Source of the DNA: Oscillospiraceae bacterium
GTDB taxonomy: Bacteria; Bacillota; Clostridia; Oscillospirales; Acutalibacteraceae
DNA length: 64,000 bases
Assembly: GCA_910574995.1 (NCBI GenBank)
Contig: CAJTCS010000004.1
Location: 62,001-126,000, forward strand
Reading direction: 5' to 3'
Of the stretch, positions 34,057-42,451 are shown piece after piece. Numbering within the stretch: the stretch's first letter is position 1; each line of letters starts with the position of its first letter. A program made the position numbers and the translations under genes. The notes under the pieces are model-generated. The model was not told the DNA's origin and ran no database searches. It was given only the letters and a program-made list of their open reading frames with translations.

Positions 34057-35316
34057 TCAGCGTACAGCCTCCCCCACGGCCCCTTTCAAAATTTCCAGGC
34101 CCCGGCACAGGGTCGCCTCGTCAATCAGCAGCTCGGGGAATACCTTGATGACCGTATTGCCCCGGCCCACACGCTCGACGATCAGGCCATTCTGGAAGCA
34201 AAGGTCCAGCACCTTCTTGGACATGAGGCCGTCATGGTCAAAGCGCCAGAAATCCACGCCCCAGATGTACCCCAGGCCCCGTACCTTGATCTTCTCCGGG
34301 CACAGCCGCCGGATCTCCTCCATATACCGGGCCACAACCTTCTCCCCTGCCCGCACCTTTTCCTCCACGTGTTCGTCCAGCATCAGTTCTAGGCCGGCCT
34401 TGGCCGCCACCATGGAAAGCTGATACCCCCGGAAGGTGCCGTTGTGCTCGCCAGGCTCCCAGACGTCCAGTTCGGGTTTGATAAGCACCAGGGCAAAGGG
34501 CATGCCATAGCCGCCGATAGACTTGGACTGGGTGACAATGTCCGGCACGATGCCCGCCCGCTCGAAGGAGAAGAACCAGCCCGTGCGGGCACACCCGGCC
34601 TGGATATCGTCGACGATCATCAGGATATCATACTGGTCGCACAAGGCCCGCAGCCTGCGCAGCCACTCCACCTCAAAGGGGTTGATGCCCCCGTCCGCCT
34701 GCACGGTCTCTAGGATGATGGCGGCGGGCTTATCCACGCCGGAATGGTCGTCTGTCAAAAGCGTCTCGATATATTGGATCGTGTCCAGCCCCGGGAACAT
34801 ATAAGGCGCCGGGATATGCGTGACATGGGCCAGGGGCACCCCGGCGCCCGCCCGGGAAGAAGCGTCGGTGGTAAGGGCCACCGAGCCCAGGGTCATGCCG
34901 TGGAAGCCGCCCATCATGGCGAAAATGTTGGTGCGCTTCTTCACCTTCCGGGCCAGCTTCAGGGCCGCTTCCACCGCGTTGGTGCCGGTGGGCCCGGCGA
35001 ATTGCAGCTTATAATCCAGGCCCCGGGGCTTCAGGACCTTTTCCTCATAAAACTCGATAAACTCCCGCTTGGGGGCGGTATACATGTCCAACGCATGCAT
35101 CACGCCGTCGCTCTCCAGGTACTGGACGATCTCCTTCTTGATACGGTCGGGGTTGTGGCCATAATTCAGGGCGCCTGCCCCGCAAAAGAAGTCGATATAC
35201 TCCTTGCCGTCCTCATCATAGAGGAAAGGCCCCTTGGCCGTGGTAAACACGGCGGGGAAGTTGCGGCAATACGAGCGCACCTGGGATTCGTAAGACTCGA
35301 AGGGTTGTGTATACAT
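34057..35316 (-). CDS. EctB-like class III aminotransferase (diaminobutyrate transaminase family)
   Basis: This 419-residue fold-type I class III aminotransferase is closest to L-2,4-diaminobutyrate:2-oxoglutarate transaminase (EctB). Seen are GAGALNYGHNP, LQFAGPTGTNAVEAALKLARK, GFHGMTLGS, the DDIQAGCARTG metal of class III enzymes, and the PLP lysine in TQSKSIGGYGMPF. The start at 35316 follows AAAGGATGG. ectA and ectC are absent, so ectoine synthesis is unlikely; supply of diaminobutyrate or another omega-amino acid reaction is more plausible. Confidence 0.88.
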   Translation of the reverse strand: MYTQPFESYESQVRSYCRNFPAVFTTAKGPFLYDEDGKEYIDFFCGAGALNYGHNPDRIKKEIVQYLESDGVMHALDMYTAPKREFIEFYEEKVLKPRGLDYKLQFAGPTGTNAVEAALKLARKVKKRTNIFAMMGGFHGMTLGSVALTTDASSRAGAGVPLAHVTHIPAPYMFPGLDTIQYIETLLTDDHSGVDKPAAIILETVQADGGINPFEVEWLRRLRALCDQYDILMIVDDIQAGCARTGWFFSFERAGIVPDIVTQSKSIGGYGMPFALVLIKPELDVWEPGEHNGTFRGYQLSMVAAKAGLELMLDEHVEEKVRAGEKVVARYMEEIRRLCPEKIKVRGLGYIWGVDFWRFDHDGLMSKKVLDLCFQNGLIVERVGRGNTVIKVFPELLIDEATLCRGLEILKGAVGEAVR

Positions 35317-35665
35317 TTTTACCATCCTTTCTACCACGGGGCCTACCCGTGATTCAGCGATCAACGCCTGGGAAAACAGGCGGGGCTGTCCGCTTCCCCG
35401 CATCCTGTGCCGGGAAGCCAGCGGCAATCGTTATAAGCCAAGCAGCATGCTTCCAGAATACCCGCCCTGCCGCAAACTATCATGCGCCGGGGGCATACAT
35501 GGCATGCTTTTAAATTTTGGCTTATTTTGCAGTATACCACACCCTGGTGGAAAATGGAAGGGTTTCGGGAAAAGTTTACAAATGCAACCGGCCAGGCCCA
35601 GCCGCATAGGATAGGGAAGCCGTCTTATAGTCTATATTCCAAACATACGCAGGGGGGGCGCGTTT
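35317..35665. promoter_or_regulatory. Leader of the EctB-like gene and spacer to the next ORF
   Basis: On the minus strand a TATACT -10 (35531-35536) has only a weak -35. The leader of about 200 bases contains AGCATGC-CA-TGTATGC (35493-35508), resembling motifs after the MFS promoter, and a second AGCATGC near 35450 that could pair with the first. No coding frame is supported. For the plus-strand small ORF I see only a weak TATAGT near 35627. Confidence 0.4.
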
Positions 35666-35950
35666 ATGGAGCCTGAACAAAAGGGAACGGAGGCTGCCCA
35701 GAGGGAAGCCTGCCTGGAGCAAGAGGAGCAGAAAGCCGCCGGCACGGAAAATTGGCTGAAACGGGGGCGTTTCCGGCTGGGGTCCACCACCCTTAGCTGG
35801 TGCATCGCGCTGATGTTTGCATGCGTGCTGCTGGCCTTGTGGCAGCCGGAAAACGAGCTGGTAATAAATGGCTTTGATGGGTTCCGGCTGATTGTGATGA
35901 CTATCTTAGGCTATATCTTCGGTTCGAATACGCCCGCGAAGCCCCGGTAA
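35666..35950 (+). CDS. Small hypothetical membrane protein
   Basis: The 94-residue product has an acidic, Glu/Gln-rich N terminus of about 35 residues. Two hydrophobic segments follow (TLSWCIALMFACVLLALW and GFRLIVMTILGYIFG), then a short charged tail. The pattern recalls small phage or envelope membrane proteins but I cannot name a family. The start codon follows a run of G only, so expression is not strongly supported. It ends 4 bp before the convergent GNAT gene. Confidence 0.6.
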   Translation: MEPEQKGTEAAQREACLEQEEQKAAGTENWLKRGRFRLGSTTLSWCIALMFACVLLALWQPENELVINGFDGFRLIVMTILGYIFGSNTPAKPR

Positions 35951-35954
35951 GGGG

Positions 35955-36383
35955 TTAAAACATCTTTTTCAAGTTCAGCTGCTTTTTATTGCCTTCATAG
36001 CCTAAAGCACGGTAAAAGGCATGGGCCCCGGTGCGGCCCTCGCCAGAGACCAGCCGCACCCCGGCCGCGCCCGTCTCCCGGGCCCAATCCTCGGCGGCGG
36101 CAAGCAGCCGCCTGCCAATGCCCATGCGGCGGCAATGGGAGTCTACCGCGACGCCCATAATGTTTTTCAGGTGGTCGTGATACAGAAGGTCATAGCCGTT
36201 TAAGTGGACGTAACCCACCACCCGGCCTTCCAGCTCCGCCACCAGGATCTTATCCCCCGCCAGGGCCGCGACCTTGTCCCGGGTCTTGCCCACCGGGTAC
36301 TCGTACCCCATCTCGTTCTTGTTCAATTCCGCCAGGGCTTCCGCGTCTGCGGGCACAGCGTCCCGTATCATGACCTCTGCCAT
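35955..36383 (-). CDS. GNAT family N-acetyltransferase
   Basis: This 142-residue single-domain acetyltransferase contains HLKNIMGVAVDSHCRRMGIGRRLL, with the acetyl-CoA loop RRMGIGRRLL, and the C-terminal AHAFYRALGYEGNKKQLNLKK. The ATG at 36383 follows AGAGG. A promoter TTGCTT-N17-TATACT (36464-36469 and 36441-36446, minus strand) precedes it. Substrate unknown. Confidence 0.88.
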   Translation of the reverse strand: MAEVMIRDAVPADAEALAELNKNEMGYEYPVGKTRDKVAALAGDKILVAELEGRVVGYVHLNGYDLLYHDHLKNIMGVAVDSHCRRMGIGRRLLAAAEDWARETGAAGVRLVSGEGRTGAHAFYRALGYEGNKKQLNLKKMF

Positions 36384-36440
36384 ATATGTACCTCTTTTCC
36401 TGTTTTTCCAGGCCCGCCTCACCATGGGCCTGCCAATTCC

Positions 36441-36469
36441 AGTATACCCCTGCCCACAGGAAAAAGCAA
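36441..36469 (-). promoter_or_regulatory. Promoter of the second GNAT gene
   Basis: TTGCTT (36464-36469) and TATACT (36441-36446) are 17 bp apart on the minus strand. Confidence 0.7.
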
Positions 36470-36572
36470 GTTGACAGGTGGCCCCGCGTCAATTTGGCTG
36501 CCCGGTTTACCTGGTTTTCCCTTTGTTTCCCCGCCGCTTTCCAGCCAATTTTGCATAAAACGCAGTTGCTTC

Positions 36573-36601
36573 TTGCATTTTGGCCTTGCAGGCGTTATAA
36601 T
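36573..36601 (+). promoter_or_regulatory. Promoter of the serine operon
   Basis: TTGCAT (36573-36578) and TATAAT (36596-36601) are 17 bp apart, giving a leader of about 60 bases to serC. No riboswitch is seen in it. Confidence 0.78.
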
Positions 36602-36668
36602 AGGGGAAATGCCGCAAGCTTAAACCAAAATACTGAAATCGTAGCACTCTTTTAGGAGGTAATGAAAC

Positions 36669-37754
36669 ATGTCCCGTGTGTACAACTTCTCCGCAGGCCC
36701 CTCTATGCTGCCCCTTCCCGTGCTGGAAAAAGCCGCCGCCGAAATGATGGATTACCAGGGCAGCGGCCAGTCTATTATGGAGATGTCCCACCGCTCTAAG
36801 GTGTATGACGGCGTCATAAAGGGCGCGGAAAGCCTGCTGCGCCAGGTGATGGGCATACCCGGCAACTATAAGGTCCTCTTCTTACAGGGCGGCGCTTCCT
36901 CCCAGTTCGCCATGGTACCCATGAACCTGATGGTGAAAAACCGCAAGGCCGACTATGTCCTCTCCGGCCAGTTCTCTACCAAGGCTTACCAGGAGGCCAG
37001 CCGTTACGGCGACGTGAAGGCCGTGGCCAGCTCTAAAGGGGACACCTTTTCCCACATCCCGGAAATTGACAAAAACGAGTGCCGGGCGGACGCGGACTAT
37101 TTCCACATCTGCATGAATAACACCATTTACGGCACCCTGTGGCATACCCTACCCGACACTGGCAGCGTGCCCCTGGTGGCGGATGTCTCTTCCTGCATTT
37201 TAAGCCAGCCCATCGACGTTTCCAAGTTTGGCGTGCTGTACGCCGGGGCCCAGAAAAACGTAGCCCCGGCCGGGCTGACCATCGTCATTGTCCGGGAAGA
37301 CCTGATCGGGGAGCCCCTGGAGGGTACCCCCACCATGTTCAACTATGGCGTGATGGCCAAAAACGAATCTATGTACAACACGCCCCCCTGCTGGTCCATC
37401 TACATGTGCAAGCTGGTGCTGGAGTGGATCCAGAACGACATAGGCGGCCTGGAGAAGATGGAAGCCCACAACGTGAAAAAAGCCCAGGTCTTGTACGATT
37501 TCCTGGACTCCTCCAAGCTGTTCAAGGGCTGCGCCCGGAAGGACAGCCGCTCTATCATGAACGTGACTTTCGTCACCGGGGACGAAGCCCTGGACGCCAA
37601 GTTCGTGAAAGAAGCCGCACAGGCCGGGTTTGTGAACCTAAAGGGCCATCGCAGCGTAGGCGGCATGCGGGCCTCTATATACAATGCCATGCCCATGGAA
37701 GGCGTGGAAAAGCTGGCAGCTTTCATGAAAGCATTTGAAACTGCCAACGCATAA
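36669..37754 (+). CDS. serC: Phosphoserine aminotransferase
   Basis: This 361-residue fold-type I aminotransferase makes 3-phosphoserine from 3-phosphohydroxypyruvate. SerC signatures include YNFSAGPSMLPLPVLE at the start, MEMSHRSKVYDGVI, LFLQGGASSQFAMVPMNL, the PLP lysine in GAQKNVAPAGLTIVI and the C-terminal GHRSVGGMRASIYNAMP. GGAGGT precedes the ATG. It is the first gene of a serC - small ORF - serA operon; serB is not adjacent. Confidence 0.97.
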   Translation: MSRVYNFSAGPSMLPLPVLEKAAAEMMDYQGSGQSIMEMSHRSKVYDGVIKGAESLLRQVMGIPGNYKVLFLQGGASSQFAMVPMNLMVKNRKADYVLSGQFSTKAYQEASRYGDVKAVASSKGDTFSHIPEIDKNECRADADYFHICMNNTIYGTLWHTLPDTGSVPLVADVSSCILSQPIDVSKFGVLYAGAQKNVAPAGLTIVIVREDLIGEPLEGTPTMFNYGVMAKNESMYNTPPCWSIYMCKLVLEWIQNDIGGLEKMEAHNVKKAQVLYDFLDSSKLFKGCARKDSRSIMNVTFVTGDEALDAKFVKEAAQAGFVNLKGHRSVGGMRASIYNAMPMEGVEKLAAFMKAFETANA

Positions 37755-37771
37755 AACAGGAGGCAGGGATC

Positions 37772-38032
37772 ATGACCCCTTGTATCAAGAAGCTGCGGGG
37801 CGCGAACATGGACATTGATTTCAGCAACGCGGATTTCGGCTCCTCCCAATGCCCCTGGAACGCCGCTGAAAATACCCAGGAACACAAGTGCGCGGTGAAA
37901 GACGTTTCCATCTGCGACTATTTCTGCGGCGTGCAGTTTTTAGACAGCGTACTGTGCAGCTATCCCTGCCCTACCCTGGAGGCTTTGACCCCAGAGGGGA
38001 TCGACCGGGACAAAAGCGAGGTCACCGGCTAG
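37772..38032 (+). CDS. Cys-rich small protein in the serine operon
   Basis: This 86-residue protein lies 17 bp after serC with a good AGGAGG, so it is very likely translated. It has seven cysteines (positions 4, 27, 40, 48, 52, 62, 66), including two CxxxC pairs in SICDYFCG and VLCSYPCP. No signal peptide is present, so the cysteines should be reduced and could bind zinc or an iron-sulfur cluster. I do not recognise a family. Its place between two serine synthesis genes suggests a regulatory or accessory role in that pathway. Confidence 0.78.
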   Translation: MTPCIKKLRGANMDIDFSNADFGSSQCPWNAAENTQEHKCAVKDVSICDYFCGVQFLDSVLCSYPCPTLEALTPEGIDRDKSEVTG

Positions 38033-38033
38033 G

Positions 38034-38123
38034 CCCGCCCGGCCGCCTGCGCCAAAGGCGCAGGCCAGGGGCCGCTTGCGGCCCCTGCGGCGGGCCCCTA
38101 AAGGGCCCGCCGGGCCGGGCGGG
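38034..38123. repeat. Cloverleaf-like inverted repeat: three perfect hairpins inside an outer stem
   Basis: An 11-bp perfect outer stem (CCCGCCCGGCC 38034-38044 with 38113-38123) encloses three perfect 9-bp hairpins. They are GCCTGCGCC/GGCGCAGGC (38045-38065), AGGGGCCGC/GCGGCCCCT (38067-38086) and GGCGGGCCC/GGGCCCGCC (38089-38111). Almost every base is paired, as in a four-way junction. It starts 2 bp after the stop of the Cys-rich ORF and ends 35 bp before serA. No T tract follows, so it is not a simple terminator. Confidence 0.9.
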
Positions 38124-38158
38124 AGCCCCACACCACAAACCGCGAAAGGATGATACCA

Positions 38159-39325
38159 TTGCATAAGATACTTTGTTTGAATAAGATCAGCGCCATTGGC
38201 ACCAAACGTTTTGGGGAGGCCTATACGTTCTCCACTGAGATGGCAGAGCCCGAGGGCATTTTGGTGCGTTCGGCCGCCATGCACGACATGGAGCTGCCAG
38301 AGACCTTGCTGGCCATTGCCCGGGCCGGGGCTGGGGTGAACAACATCCCTGTAGAAACATGCACGGAAAAGGGCGTGGTGGTATTCAATACCCCCGGGGC
38401 CAACGCCAACGCCGTGAAAGAGCTGGTGCTGTGCGCGCTGCTGCTCACTTCCCGGAAAATCCCAGCTGCCATCGACTGGGTGAAAACCCTGAAAGGGGAA
38501 GGCGACGCTGTTAGCAAGCTGGTGGAAAAGGGCAAGTCCCAGTTTGCCGGGCCAGAGATAAAGGGCAAGAAGCTGGGCGTGGTGGGCCTGGGCGCCATCG
38601 GCATTTTGGTGGCCAATGCCGCAGAGGCCCTGGGCATGACCGTTTATGGCTACGACCCGTTCCTGTCTGTGGAGTCCGCCTGGCGCCTGTCCAGCTCGGT
38701 AAAGCGTTCCCTCTCCTTGGATGAAATCTATGCCAACTGCGACTACATTTCCCTGCACCTGCCCGCCACCAAGGACACCAAAGGCATGATAAACACCGAG
38801 ACCCTTGGCAAAATGCGGGACGGCGTGCGCATTTTGAACTTTGCCCGGGGGGAGCTGTGCGACAGCGAGGCCTTGGTAGAGGCCCTTTCCTCCGGCAAGG
38901 CGGCCGCCTATGCCACCGACTTCCCGGCCGACTGCATGATTGGGCTGGAAAACGTGGTGGGCCTGCCCCACCTGGGGGCCTCCACACCAGAAAGCGAGGA
39001 TAACTGCGCCGAAATGGCCGTGGACCAGATGAAGGATTACCTGGAAAACGGCAATATCGTCAATTCGGTGAACCTGCCCTCCCTTTCCATGAGCCGGGAG
39101 CCAGGCACCCGCCGCGTGTGCCTGATCCATCGGAACGTGCCCAACACCATTGCCACCCTGGCGGCTGTATGCGGCAAAGAAGGCATCAACATTGAGAATA
39201 TGCAGAGCAAGTCCCGGGGCGAATACGCTTATGCCATCCTGGACGTGTCCGGCGCCGCCGCCGACAACGCCCTGCAATCCTTGGCCAACGTAGAGCATGT
39301 AATCCGTGTGCGGATCATAGACTGA
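38159..39325 (+). CDS. serA: D-3-phosphoglycerate dehydrogenase
   Basis: This 388-residue D-2-hydroxyacid dehydrogenase oxidises 3-phosphoglycerate with NAD at the start of serine synthesis. The nucleotide-binding motif is GVVGLGAIGILVANAA; the catalytic Arg, Glu and His lie in LNFARGELCDSE and NVVGLPHLGASTPES. A C-terminal ACT domain (RRVCLIHRNVPNTIATLAAV to the end) suggests feedback by serine. The start is taken as TTG at 38159, about 8 bases after AAAGGA, giving MHKILCLNKIS; the ATG three codons upstream overlaps the binding site. Confidence 0.95.
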   Translation: MHKILCLNKISAIGTKRFGEAYTFSTEMAEPEGILVRSAAMHDMELPETLLAIARAGAGVNNIPVETCTEKGVVVFNTPGANANAVKELVLCALLLTSRKIPAAIDWVKTLKGEGDAVSKLVEKGKSQFAGPEIKGKKLGVVGLGAIGILVANAAEALGMTVYGYDPFLSVESAWRLSSSVKRSLSLDEIYANCDYISLHLPATKDTKGMINTETLGKMRDGVRILNFARGELCDSEALVEALSSGKAAAYATDFPADCMIGLENVVGLPHLGASTPESEDNCAEMAVDQMKDYLENGNIVNSVNLPSLSMSREPGTRRVCLIHRNVPNTIATLAAVCGKEGINIENMQSKSRGEYAYAILDVSGAAADNALQSLANVEHVIRVRIID

Positions 39326-39340
39326 TGAAAAATACATTAT

Positions 39341-39381
39341 AAAAAGGATCCCCGTGCCGTTTTGCACGGGGATCCTTTTTA
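39341..39381. terminator. Terminator of the serine operon
   Basis: AAAAAGGATCCCCGTGC and GCACGGGGATCCTTTTT form a perfect 17-bp stem including the A and T tracts; it would work in both directions. Confidence 0.92.
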
Positions 39382-39412
39382 TATACTGCCCTAGCGCAAA
39401 CCAGGGGCCCGT

Positions 39413-40330
39413 TCAATACTGGGGCGGGACAGGGGGCTGGGAGTAGACCGGCTGCACCGGCGGGTACATGAGGATGGTCATGCGGGAACGGTACTGGTTC
39501 AAGGCAATGGAAAGGACGATCAGCCCAGCCGCATTGACTAAAGCCGCTATGCTGGTGAGAGGGCGGTCCATCAGAAAACCAATACTGCCAAAAACCCCGA
39601 CCACAGCTGTAATGTAGTTCATTACGATCAAATAAGAGGGGATACGGTTATCCGGCACGCCGGTAAGGGCCGTGGCCTTTATACGGCTGCAGGTCTTGAT
39701 GACGCAGGCCTGATACAGCACTGCCAGCGTGAACGCGATTATTACAGCTACCAACAGCACCACGCAGAAAACGGCCATAAACTCGCCGAAATAGAAACCG
39801 TATTCATAGCCCACGTCGTCCATCTCCCCCGCCACCGCGGCAAAGAAGACCACCGCCAAGGCCAGCAGCACAAAAGCCGCCGCCAGGCAAGTGAACACCA
39901 GCTGGATGACAGCCAGCACCTTGCAGATGGTGATGCCCGCCGTAGAGACGTTCCCGGTATGGGTATTGCGGGAAGAAGCATACATCAGCCACAGGCTGAC
40001 GGCCACCAGGATGCCGGGCACATTGCCCAAGACCGCCCCTACCACAGACACGCCGTTCATCATATCCAGCAGGGAAACCAGTTCGTTGCCGTCCAGGTGC
40101 AGATACAGGACCGCATAGTACAGATCGGTATAGTCTATGGAAGAAAACAATCCCCCCATCAGGCTGAACAAGGTAGACAGGGAAAACAATACCGCAGCCC
40201 CCGCGAACAAGGGGGAAGAGCCGATGGACTTCAGGGCGTTCAGGGCCGGGTTGGACGAAAGGACAGGGCCAGCCGAACACGGGCACAAGGACCCGTCTGG
40301 GATGTTCCTGCCGCATTTGGGACAAATCAT
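39413..40330 (-). CDS. Zinc-ribbon membrane protein
   Basis: This 305-residue protein opens with a short zinc ribbon (MICPKCGRNIPDGSLCPC). About six hydrophobic segments follow from residue 38 onward and the protein ends in a proline-rich tail (YPPVQPVYSQPPVPPQY). The layout is common in Clostridia proteins of unknown function. The ATG at 40330 follows GGAGGG. It stands alone between the serine operon and an SLH protein gene. Confidence 0.8.
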   Translation of the reverse strand: MICPKCGRNIPDGSLCPCSAGPVLSSNPALNALKSIGSSPLFAGAAVLFSLSTLFSLMGGLFSSIDYTDLYYAVLYLHLDGNELVSLLDMMNGVSVVGAVLGNVPGILVAVSLWLMYASSRNTHTGNVSTAGITICKVLAVIQLVFTCLAAAFVLLALAVVFFAAVAGEMDDVGYEYGFYFGEFMAVFCVVLLVAVIIAFTLAVLYQACVIKTCSRIKATALTGVPDNRIPSYLIVMNYITAVVGVFGSIGFLMDRPLTSIAALVNAAGLIVLSIALNQYRSRMTILMYPPVQPVYSQPPVPPQY

Positions 40331-40488
40331 AGAAAACCCTCCAAGCAAAAATGGTTTGCCGTGCCCGGGGCCCGCTTCCAACAAGCCCGGCACAGCTGGT
40401 TACACCATACATATTACAGGAAAACCGGGGAAAATGCAAATAGAATCCGCAGGAAAGGAGAGAATTTTTTACAATTCGCCCTTTTCCG

Positions 40489-40517
40489 TAGACATACGCC
40501 CAAAAATGTGGTATATT
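40489..40517 (+). promoter_or_regulatory. Promoter of the SLH-NAGPA gene
   Basis: TAGACA (40489-40494) and TATATT (40512-40517) are 17 bp apart. Confidence 0.6.
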
Positions 40518-40567
40518 ATGTCAAGTAAACCATATACGGCATTTTACGCAGAAAGAAGGGAAACACA

Positions 40568-42202
40568 TTGTACCGAAAAATAAAACGGTTCTCCTGCCTG
40601 CTGCTGGCAGTCTTGCTGACCCCCCTGCTGGCCGCCCTGCCTGTCCACGCGGCCAGCTTCCACGACGTGCCCGGCGGCGCCTGGTATGCTGGGGCTGTTT
40701 CCAGCCTAGCTGACCAGGGCATCCTGGCCGGCACAGGGGACGGGTATTTTTCCCCGGAACAAAAGCTGACCCGGGCGGCCTTCGTCACCATGCTGGCCAA
40801 AACGGAACTGAGCAGCTATGACCTGAGCCAGTACAATTTCAAAGGCAGCTTTAAGGACGTGCCCGCAAGCTATTGGGCCAACACCTTCATCAACTGGGCC
40901 GCAGAAAACGGCATCGTCCGCGGCACGGGCGACGGGAACTTCCGCCCAGGGGACCTTCTCAGCCGCCAGGACATGGCCGTGATGGTAACGGGCTTTGCCC
41001 GTGCCTTTGGCCGGAAGATGCCCGCTATAAACGGCCCGGCCTCTTTCTGGGACCAGAAGGAAATCAGCCCGTATGCCGCCCCGGCTGTGGACGCATGCCA
41101 ACAAGCCGGGGTGCTTTCCGGCAGCGACGGCTGGTTCCGGCCCAAGCAAGCCGCCAGCCGGGCGGAGGCCGCCTCTATGTACCACCGCTTTTTACAGCGG
41201 TGCCCAGCCAGCGCCTCTTATGCCATCACGCGCAAACGGGTGGAGGGCGTGCCGGTACGGGCCGTGACTTTTGACCCGCACCTGTACACGGCCGGGCTTA
41301 TCCTGGGGCAGGGCCAGGTACGCGGCGGGGAAGCCCCTGGCTCTTTGGTCAGCCGCAGCGGGGCCGCCCTTGCCATGAACGCCGGGTTCTTCGACATGAG
41401 CACCTACCGGCCTATCGGCACGCTGATAAGCGGCGGGCAGGTACTCACCATTGACAACGCCTATGCCCCGGCAAAATCGGCCTTCGTGGTGGATTCCCAA
41501 GGCAGCTGTTCGGTAGAGAATTTCTCCACCAGCTTCAGCGCCGGCCTCTACAACCCGGAAACCGGCGTGCGCCTAAGCGGCCTGGAAGACATAGCCATGA
41601 ACCAGCTGCCCGAGCGGGCGGACGACGCTACCCGCATCATCTTTACCCGGGCATGGGGGGAATCCCTGGGTTTCGTTGCGCGGGACGCCATTACAGTGGA
41701 TGGCAGCGGGACTATCACCCTGGTGGCCCAGAACGCGGACCTGCCCATCCCAGAGGACGGGTATGTGCTGGCCCAGCGGGCCCGGCGGTATTACGAGGGG
41801 TATTTCTTTGACAGCTGCCAGTCTGGCCTGCGGGTCGACCTGGAGCGGCATTATGACGGCACAGATAAGGATATCGCGGTATCTGTAGGGGTCGGGCCGC
41901 GCATCGTGAAGGACGGCGCGCCCTACGGCAATTCCAGTACCTATGCCGCCGAGGGCTTCCGGGACCCGGGCATCACCCAGGCCGATGTACGCCGGGTGTG
42001 TATCGGCACCAGGCGGGACGGGAAGGTGGTCATGCTGTACGCGGACTCGAACCTGCAGAAGCTCTCTTATGTGATGAAAGCCATGGGCTGCTGGGACGCT
42101 ATCAACTGCGACGGCGGCGGCTCTACCAACCTATATGTAGACGGCCAGTGGCTGTACGGCCCCCAGGACCGCCCATTGAATCACATGCTGTACTTCCGCT
42201 GA
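40568..42202 (+). CDS. SLH-domain phosphodiester glycosidase (NAGPA/DUF2233)
   Basis: The 544-residue protein has a signal peptide cleaved near residue 28 (LPVHA-ASF). Three SLH repeats follow (about 29-75, 92-142, 152-205) that would anchor it to the cell wall; motifs such as TGDGYFSPEQKLTRAAFV are clear. The C-terminal NAGPA domain (about 225-540) has AMNAGFFDMS, VSVGVGPRIVKDG and the conserved NCDGGGSTNLYVDG. This family includes enzymes that cleave GlcNAc phosphodiesters, so a cell-wall glycan substrate is plausible. The start is TTG at 40568 after AAGAAGGG. Confidence 0.9.
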   Translation: MYRKIKRFSCLLLAVLLTPLLAALPVHAASFHDVPGGAWYAGAVSSLADQGILAGTGDGYFSPEQKLTRAAFVTMLAKTELSSYDLSQYNFKGSFKDVPASYWANTFINWAAENGIVRGTGDGNFRPGDLLSRQDMAVMVTGFARAFGRKMPAINGPASFWDQKEISPYAAPAVDACQQAGVLSGSDGWFRPKQAASRAEAASMYHRFLQRCPASASYAITRKRVEGVPVRAVTFDPHLYTAGLILGQGQVRGGEAPGSLVSRSGAALAMNAGFFDMSTYRPIGTLISGGQVLTIDNAYAPAKSAFVVDSQGSCSVENFSTSFSAGLYNPETGVRLSGLEDIAMNQLPERADDATRIIFTRAWGESLGFVARDAITVDGSGTITLVAQNADLPIPEDGYVLAQRARRYYEGYFFDSCQSGLRVDLERHYDGTDKDIAVSVGVGPRIVKDGAPYGNSSTYAAEGFRDPGITQADVRRVCIGTRRDGKVVMLYADSNLQKLSYVMKAMGCWDAINCDGGGSTNLYVDGQWLYGPQDRPLNHMLYFR

Positions 42203-42227
42203 TAGATCATCCCTTATAACGAAAACA

Positions 42228-42278
42228 CCAGGGCCGGGAAGCGTGCTCCAGCATTTCTGGAGGGCTTCCCGGCCCTGG
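42228..42278 (+). terminator. Stem-loop after the SLH-NAGPA gene
   Basis: CCAGGGCCGGGAAG pairs with CTTCCCGGCCCTGG, enclosing a second small stem CTCCAG/CTGGAG. The T tract is weak. The following 170 bp up to yebC hold no supported feature. Confidence 0.7.
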
Positions 42279-42451
42279 CCTTATAATAAAAGTCTCAATA
42301 AAACGGGAAAGGGTATGTCCGGCTTGGACGGGGATGGGTAAACCGCGTTTGGTTCCCTTTACAGGGCGCCGCCCAACAAGGCCCCTTCCGCTTGAAACAG
42401 TCCGTTTGCAAGGCATACGGCTATCTTTTCCCCGCAGCCGCGTCTATGGGG

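Noticed and set aside
35915-35945. GGTTCGAAT resembling a tRNA T-arm
   Set aside because: It lies in the small membrane protein frame; no acceptor stem or other arms can be formed around it.
37940-39367. 475-codon open frame antisense to serA
   Set aside because: Runs through the serine operon terminator and the cloverleaf repeat; no family resemblance.
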